From Anaerolineae bacterium (lineage in GTDB: Bacteria; Chloroflexota; Anaerolineae; B4-G1; SLSP01), in the NCBI GenBank assembly GCA_016934645.1, contig JAFGSL010000523.1:1-10226 (forward strand): DNA of 10,226 nt. The letters run 5' to 3'. A model generated the notes under the pieces. The model did no database searches, had not been told where the DNA came from, and was given only the letters and a program-made list of their open reading frames with translations. Numbering within the stretch: the first letter of the stretch is position 1; the number at the start of each line of letters is the position of its first letter. Positions 6,702 through 10,226 of this stretch are shown piece by piece. A program made the position numbers and the translations under genes.

Positions 6702-7217
6702 TTACAATTTTGCGGCCAGGTTGGTCGCCCAGGCGCGAATTTCCTCCCAGTCGCGCGCGTCACTGGCTGGCGCGTCGTGCAACGGACTCGCCGGTATAAC
6801 CGCTAGCAAATTGTCGGGAAAACGGAGTGTGGCCGGATCGTACTTCCCGCCGAACAACTCCGCCGCCACCGGCTTGAGCCATGGATACTTGTTCAGCTCT
6901 TGATCGAGTTGGGTGCGCACATCGGGGGCTTTCATTTCCTGTAGGCGCGTGGGACCGAGGGCAAAGATGGCAACAGGACGCTGCGCCAAGCCCTCCTGAT
7001 TTCGCGCCAGGAAGCGATGCGCATCCTTGAGCCACCGCCCAATGTAGAGAGGCGCGCCCAACACCACAGCACGGTAGCCTTCCAAGGTTCGTACTTGGCG
7101 CGCGGCTTGCACATCCACCTGCAGGCCGTTTTCGCGCAGTGTTGCTGCAACGCGCTCGGCGACCTCCTGTGTGGAGCCATAACGGGTAGCATAAACGACG
7201 AGAACTTTGTCTGACAT
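6702..7217 (-). CDS. Flavodoxin-domain protein (HemG-like flavodoxin family)
   Basis: This 171-residue cytosolic protein begins with 'KVLVVYATRYGSTQEVAERV' (4-23), the first beta strand and the FMN phosphate-binding loop T11-R-Y-G-S-T16. 'YRAVVLGAPLYIGRW' (about 46-60) is the second FMN-contact region, and 'RPVAIFALGPT' is a third strand. The layout resembles the flavodoxin_5/HemG group (menaquinone-dependent protoporphyrinogen dehydrogenase), but HemG activity cannot be assumed. The start at 7217 is favoured over an upstream ATG at 7250, because AAGGAGG (7223-7229) stands 5 nt before it and the FMN motif then begins at the usual position. The next gene, mttB-like, starts 13 nt after its stop, implying an operon. 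A role as electron donor for reactivating the corrinoid cofactor is a plausible inference. An AT-rich leader of 58 nt separates it from the glycosyltransferase gene. Confidence 0.88.
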   Translation of the reverse strand: MSDKVLVVYATRYGSTQEVAERVAATLRENGLQVDVQAARQVRTLEGYRAVVLGAPLYIGRWLKDAHRFLARNQEGLAQRPVAIFALGPTRLQEMKAPDVRTQLDQELNKYPWLKPVAAELFGGKYDPATLRFPDNLLAVIPASPLHDAPASDARDWEEIRAWATNLAAKL

Positions 7218-7222
7218 GGAAT

Positions 7223-7229
7223 CCTCCTT
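7223..7229 (-). promoter_or_regulatory. Ribosome binding site deciding the flavodoxin start
   Basis: The minus strand reads AAGGAGG here, 5 nt before the ATG at 7215-7217. It is a near-perfect Shine-Dalgarno and supports this start over the in-frame ATG 11 codons upstream. Confidence 0.8.
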
Positions 7230-7275
7230 TCCGAAAATTACATCATACACATCTAATAACCACAGAAATGATTGT

Positions 7276-8493
7276 TTAGGTTTGCATCACTTGCTTGATG
7301 AGCTTCACCGCTTCTGCCACTCCATCCCGTTCAGCGCGGATGGCACCACCTAGCTCAGCAGATTTGCGGCGCATGTCGGCATCGGTTAACGCCTGTGCAA
7401 TAGACTGGGCCAGTTTATCGGCAGTCAATTTGGCCCGGGTGAAAGGCTTAGGACCAACGCCCAACTCAAAGACGCGTTGTCCCCAATAATACTGGTCAAT
7501 GATATGCGGAATAACGATACTTGGCGCGCCGGAACGCAAGCTCGCGGCGGTAGTGCCAAAACCGCCATGGTGGACGATCGCCGCAGCCTGATCGAACAGC
7601 CAGTCATGCGGCATCGCCCCGGCGGAATAGACCGTAGGCGGAACATGCATCTGCGCAAACACTTTTCCCCAGCCCTGCACAATCGCGCGCGCCCCAACCT
7701 GTTGGATCGCATCCAACACAACCTGCGCCGCCTGGCGCGATTTGGCGGCGCCCATAACGCCCAAACTAATCACCACCGGCTTCTCCCCCCGACTCAAAAA
7801 GTCGAGCAAGTCAGACTCCGGCGCCCAGTCAGAGATGGGACGGGCATACCAATAATTGGTCTGGCGCACCTGCGGCTTCCAGCACGGGTCAGGCGCAGCC
7901 ACGTTGCGGTTGACGGGCAGCAGAATCATGCGTGATGAGAGCATAGTGGTAATATCTTGCACCAACGGCGCGCCGACCTTTTTACGGAAGCGGTTCGTGG
8001 GGCCAATGAACAGCTTGCCCAGCGTCCAGCCAAAGAGTTTTGCCAGCAGGGACGGTTTTTCTTCGGGAACGAGCGGCACACGTCCCGGTTGAAGCGTAAC
8101 ACTGATCCACGGCTTGCCCAGCTTTTCAGCCTCTACGACCCCGCTGCCCGTATCCGAAGTCACCATCAGGTCGGCATCCTGACAGACTGCCAAGACATCG
8201 GAAAAAGCTTCTTCCACCAGTCGCCCGCCCAACTGCATCACGCGGATCATGCCGATCCACATATTGTCGAACGACTTTTCCAGCAATCGCTCGGCTTCTG
8301 CGCCCATATCTACCGGGCGACCGACCGGCGTGGCCTTGACACCGTGCTGTTCGACAAGCGGGCACAGCGTGGGATTAGTTGCCAGTGTGACATCATATCC
8401 GGCAGCACGCAGTCCCTGCGCCAGATTGATGTAAGGTTGTACATCCCCTCGTGAGCCTATGGTGGCGATAATGATTCGAGTTTGGCGGGCCAT
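7276..8493 (-). CDS. Family 1 glycosyltransferase (UGT / sterol-glucosyltransferase-like)
   Basis: The 405-residue protein has the GT-B two-domain layout. The N-terminal 'IGSRGDVQPYINLAQGL' (12-28) is the hallmark of the glycosyltransferase family 28 N-domain found in sterol 3-beta-glucosyltransferases and macrolide/glycopeptide glycosyltransferases. The C-terminal nucleotide-sugar site shows 'VHHGGFGTTAASLRSGAPSI' (307-326), with the GHGG-like motif, then 'PHIIDQYYWGQRV' (329-341), where Asp333-Gln334 would contact the donor sugar. The acceptor could be a lipid, sterol, carotenoid or secondary metabolite; the sequence does not decide. There is no signal peptide, so it is probably cytosolic or membrane-associated. 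The ATG at 8491-8493 has AAGGAG (8500-8505) at 6 nt. A hairpin and candidate promoter upstream suggest that it starts its own transcription unit, possibly continuing into the flavodoxin gene. Confidence 0.92.
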   Translation of the reverse strand: MARQTRIIIATIGSRGDVQPYINLAQGLRAAGYDVTLATNPTLCPLVEQHGVKATPVGRPVDMGAEAERLLEKSFDNMWIGMIRVMQLGGRLVEEAFSDVLAVCQDADLMVTSDTGSGVVEAEKLGKPWISVTLQPGRVPLVPEEKPSLLAKLFGWTLGKLFIGPTNRFRKKVGAPLVQDITTMLSSRMILLPVNRNVAAPDPCWKPQVRQTNYWYARPISDWAPESDLLDFLSRGEKPVVISLGVMGAAKSRQAAQVVLDAIQQVGARAIVQGWGKVFAQMHVPPTVYSAGAMPHDWLFDQAAAIVHHGGFGTTAASLRSGAPSIVIPHIIDQYYWGQRVFELGVGPKPFTRAKLTADKLAQSIAQALTDADMRRKSAELGGAIRAERDGVAEAVKLIKQVMQT

Positions 8494-8552
8494 TCTTTGC
8501 TCCTTATCGTGACCGCACGCACGTAAAAAAAGTTCAGAGGAACGACCCGTCT

Positions 8553-8561
8553 AGTATACCA
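8553..8561 (-). promoter_or_regulatory. Possible extended -10 promoter for the glycosyltransferase gene
   Basis: The minus strand reads TGGTATACT, a TGn extended -10 with five of six consensus bases. It lies about 60 nt upstream of the ATG at 8493 and just downstream of the 8591-8617 hairpin. No convincing -35 hexamer was found at 16-18 nt, which extended -10 promoters can tolerate. Confidence 0.35.
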
Positions 8562-8590
8562 CGAACTGCCATCTCCACACCCTAACCACA

Positions 8591-8617
8591 GCAGGGGAGA
8601 TAGTACATCTCCCCTGC
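8591..8617. terminator. Perfect 11-bp hairpin, putative terminator
   Basis: gcaggggagat and its exact reverse complement atctcccctgc flank a 5-nt loop (agtac). The stem is GC-rich and lies between the stop of the CPBP-like gene (8649) and the glycosyltransferase gene. No U-tract follows on either strand, so it is not a canonical intrinsic terminator. It could still end the upstream operon or stabilise its 3' end. Confidence 0.5.
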
Positions 8618-8648
8618 CTCAACGTCCCCGCCATTTCGAGCAACTACA

Positions 8649-9467
8649 TCAGGTTAGTCTTTGACGGCGCCGGGCAACCTGTATGATCAGCAGTCCCACC
8701 GCTGCCATTGCCAGAAGTGTGCCCACCGCCCAGGGAAACCCCGCCGCAACCCGGCTGACCTCGCCAATGTTGACCGCAAAGTCAATCATCACGCCCACAG
8801 CGTGGAAAAACGGCCAGATAATCCACAGGTTGTGCGTAAGGGCGAATACCGATTGGTACATCACCCCCACCCACAACAGCTTCCACACCGCGCCGAGCGG
8901 GTCGGCTTCCAGCGGCAACTGCGTCCCTGTGTGCCAGGTCACGTAGATGAGCGACGTGAGGAAAATAGCTGGAACCATGCCGAAGGCTTTGTCCAACCGG
9001 CTGTGGATGAAGCCATAGTACAGAAACGCCTCGAACAGCCCACCCGCGCCGGCCAACGCGACGGCGGCTTTGGCGAAATTGCCCCAGTGCATCGCTGCCA
9101 GATCCGCCTCAAAGATGATGATCAGGCTCATCAAGGCGGCCAGGATGACGTTAATCGCCAAACTCAGCCCCAACTTCTCCCGCGTCAATCCTAGGTCAGC
9201 GAGTTTGCCACGCTCGACCAACAGCACGTATCCCCACGGCAATACCACACCGCACATGACGTAAATGCCGATCTGGTGGATTAGTCGTCCCGCTAACGAC
9301 GTCGTCCCCACGAACAAGAGCGACGCGCTAAGCGCGAACGCCAGCATGCCCACGCCCACCGCCGCCCAAGTATCGCGCGTCGGCTGCCACCGCACTGCCA
9401 ACACGTCCTTGCGCCGAACGACGGCCACGACGCCGAAAGCGATTAGCCCCATAAAGAACTGTTCCAT
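8649..9467 (-). CDS. CPBP/CAAX-protease-like membrane protein with degenerate motif 1
   Basis: This is a 272-residue polytopic membrane protein with about seven or eight hydrophobic segments. Its C-terminal half resembles the CPBP (Rce1/Abi) intramembrane protease family. The EExxxR motif position reads 'LFEAFLYYGFIHSRL' (144-158), where the second Glu is Ala147 and the Arg is Tyr151. Motif 2, F/YxxxH, is present as 'YVTWH' (175-179). A later His222 in 'FFHAVGVMID' could be motif 3. The altered motif 1 suggests loss or change of protease activity. The ATG at 9465-9467 is chosen because GGAGGAG (9477-9483) precedes it and the gene then begins 4 nt after the upstream stop. An upstream in-frame start at 9542 would add 25 hydrophilic residues overlapping the previous gene. 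It is the last gene of a three-gene operon ending at the 8591-8617 hairpin. Family assignment is tentative. Confidence 0.65.
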   Translation of the reverse strand: MEQFFMGLIAFGVVAVVRRKDVLAVRWQPTRDTWAAVGVGMLAFALSASLLFVGTTSLAGRLIHQIGIYVMCGVVLPWGYVLLVERGKLADLGLTREKLGLSLAINVILAALMSLIIIFEADLAAMHWGNFAKAAVALAGAGGLFEAFLYYGFIHSRLDKAFGMVPAIFLTSLIYVTWHTGTQLPLEADPLGAVWKLLWVGVMYQSVFALTHNLWIIWPFFHAVGVMIDFAVNIGEVSRVAAGFPWAVGTLLAMAAVGLLIIQVARRRQRLT

Positions 9468-9471
9468 GGCA

Positions 9472-9876
9472 TCACTCTCCTCCAAATACCTCAAGTTCAG
9501 GATGACGTGAGGCTTCTTCGTAGATCGGCCCACGCGCCACAAAACCCAATCCGTAACAACTACCGAGCACGGCCAACAATCGCGCCCCCGGCATCACCGG
9601 TATCTCCGGCGGGATCACGACGCTCTCGTCACCGAACTGGCTGCGTCCCAGCTCACGCAGGCCCACACCGCCCCGCTTCGTGTCGCTCTCCGCCGTAAGC
9701 CGTAGTGTGCTGATGGCGAAACCACCCGATGTACGACTTCCCGGCACAAAGATCGCCGTCTCTCCTGCCTGAAAACCATACTTATGCCAGGCATCAGGCG
9801 GGATGGTGATCCTTCTTTCTGATCCCACCATAACCCAGCCATACGTCCATTTGCCGCCCTTCACCAATCTGGGCAT
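9472..9876 (-). CDS. Small protein with two AbrB/SpoVT-like swapped-hairpin segments
   Basis: The 134-residue soluble protein has no membrane segment. Residues 20-46 ('ERRITIPPDAW' followed by 'GFQAGETAIFVPGS') match the pattern of AbrB/MazE/SpoVT swapped-hairpin domains: R-x-TIP, a helix, then G-x-x-x-G-(D/E) and a hydrophobic strand. A second, shorter version follows at 84-115 ('ESVVIPPEIPVMPGARLLAV'), so one chain may form a complete barrel that usually needs two chains. The domain usually binds DNA as a transition-state regulator or antitoxin, but here DNA binding is inference. The start at 9876 has GAGGAGG (9884-9890) at 7 nt; an upstream ATG at 9957 would add residues encoded inside the upstream gene. 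It lies 2 nt after one CPBP-like gene and 4 nt before another, so it is almost certainly cotranscribed with both. Confidence 0.65.
   Translation of the reverse strand: MPRLVKGGKWTYGWVMVGSERRITIPPDAWHKYGFQAGETAIFVPGSRTSGGFAISTLRLTAESDTKRGGVGLRELGRSQFGDESVVIPPEIPVMPGARLLAVLGSCYGLGFVARGPIYEEASRHPELEVFGGE
9477..9483 (-). promoter_or_regulatory. Ribosome binding site deciding the CPBP-like start at 9467
   Basis: GGAGGAG on the minus strand stands 9 nt before the ATG at 9465-9467 and lies inside the 3' end of the preceding gene. It favours the short form over the overlapping start at 9542. Confidence 0.7.
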
Positions 9877-9878
9877 GA

Positions 9879-10226
9879 TCAAGCCTCCTCTACCCACCCA
9901 TACCGGTAGACCAGCCAAATCCCGCCGAGGATCAACAGCCCCAGTGGCCATTGCCACACCGGCGGATGAAAGCCCGGCATGGGCGTGAACACAAACCAGT
10001 TCAGCGCCCAGTTGATCAGGAAAGCCAGCAACAGGCTGCGCCCCAGGACAACGTACGCGCCAAACCCCACGCCAATCAACGAGGTGATGAAAATTTCGTC
10101 AGCCACGGCCGCCAGGGTGTAGAACTTGTCCACGTCGGAAAGGTGATATACGCCGTAGATGACGGCGCTGACCAGGATCGCCAGCGCCGTGGCCCACCGG
10201 GAACCGCCAAAGACACGTTCCCAGCC
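9879..10226 (-). CDS. CPBP-like membrane protein, 5' end outside window
   Basis: The reading frame is open from the right window edge to the TGA at 9879-9881, giving 115 visible C-terminal codons. It is not a short gene: the GTG at 10131-10133 has no ribosome site, and the frame continues upstream with hydrophobic, family-like sequence. Visible features are 'RWATALAILVSAVIYGVYHL', ending in YGVYH, the F/YxxxH motif of CPBP intramembrane proteases. Next come a helix 'FITSLIGVGFGAYVVLGRS', where the family has a small-residue-rich segment, and 'LINWALNWF' at the motif 3 position. Two more membrane spans and the charged tail 'YGWVEEA' close the protein. The first motif (EExxxR) would lie outside the window, so activity cannot be judged. 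The AbrB-like gene starts 2 nt after its stop, and its ribosome site lies inside this gene. Confidence 0.65.
   Translation of the reverse strand, partial: GWERVFGGSRWATALAILVSAVIYGVYHLSDVDKFYTLAAVADEIFITSLIGVGFGAYVVLGRSLLLAFLINWALNWFVFTPMPGFHPPVWQWPLGLLILGGIWLVYRYGWVEEA
9884..9890 (-). promoter_or_regulatory. Ribosome binding site deciding the AbrB-like start at 9876
   Basis: GAGGAGG on the minus strand stands 7 nt before the ATG at 9874-9876 and is embedded in the last codons of the upstream gene, indicating coupled translation. Confidence 0.75.

Noticed and set aside
6689..6763. N-terminal extension of the mttB-like gene to an ATG at 6763
   Set aside because: It overlaps the flavodoxin 3' coding region in another frame, adds a basic tail before the family's usual start, and has no better ribosome site.
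5603..6799. Plus-strand 398-residue reading frame
   Set aside because: It is antisense to the well-supported mttB-like gene, rich in Arg/His/Gln/Asp as GC-rich shadows are, and has no recognisable motif.
7218..7250. Flavodoxin start at the ATG ending at 7250
   Set aside because: The in-frame ATG at 7217 has AAGGAGG directly upstream and places the FMN motif at the normal N-terminal position.
9468..9542. Longer start for the CPBP-like gene
   Set aside because: The extra 25 residues lie within the AbrB-like gene and are hydrophilic. The ATG at 9467 has GGAGGAG and a 4-nt intergenic gap.
9877..9957. Longer start for the AbrB-like gene
   Set aside because: The extension lies inside the upstream membrane gene, whereas the ATG at 9876 has GAGGAGG upstream and 2 nt spacing.
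9879..10133. Stand-alone 84-residue protein starting at a GTG
   Set aside because: The frame remains open to the window edge with membrane-protein sequence, and the GTG has no ribosome site. This is the end of a larger gene.

Overview
All genes in this window that I can support lie on the minus strand. The organism is probably an uncultured-type bacterium of the Chloroflexota (Anaerolineae-like). This is an inference from three things: a Pro/Thr-rich lipoprotein with duplicated 'LPCWWG(V/I)TPG' domains, a non-pyrrolysine MttB-superfamily methyltransferase, and GC-rich core genes with 9-nt-periodic intergenic repeats. No rRNA, tRNA, CRISPR array, transposase or integrase was seen.

In transcription order (high to low coordinates), the right end holds a compact operon. 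It has a 5'-truncated CPBP-like membrane protein (9879-10226), a small protein with two AbrB-like swapped-hairpin segments (9472-9876), and a second CPBP-like membrane protein whose first catalytic motif is degenerate (8649-9467). The genes are 2 and 4 nt apart. A perfect hairpin (8591-8617) and a possible extended -10 promoter separate this operon from a family 1 glycosyltransferase (7276-8493). Next come a flavodoxin-domain protein (6702-7217), an MttB-superfamily corrinoid-type methyltransferase starting 13 nt after it (5198-6688), a 9-nt-periodic palindrome (5123-5188) and a GPH/MelB-type symporter (3738-5099). A plausible reading is that the symporter imports a methylated substrate, MttB demethylates it, and the flavodoxin supplies electrons. 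No corrinoid protein is present to confirm this.

The left third is the most unusual part. The last ~47 codons of the symporter gene recur, in the same orientation, as two truncated copies: 974-1114 (about 88% identical, reading frame intact) and 1749-1831 (decayed, frameshifted). The copies alternate with unrelated, visibly less GC-rich genes. The order is symporter 3' end / tandem-domain lipoprotein (1903-3720) / remnant / histidine phosphatase (1115-1738) / remnant / HEPN-like protein (1-864). This looks like repeated gene insertion or replacement at the 3' end of one host gene, and it is the main observation worth following up.

Stretches without genes are short. 865-973 holds a nonamer repeat and a possible promoter, 1832-1902 shows nothing clear, 5100-5197 is the palindrome, 7218-7275 is AT-rich leader, and 8494-8648 holds the hairpin and possible promoter.
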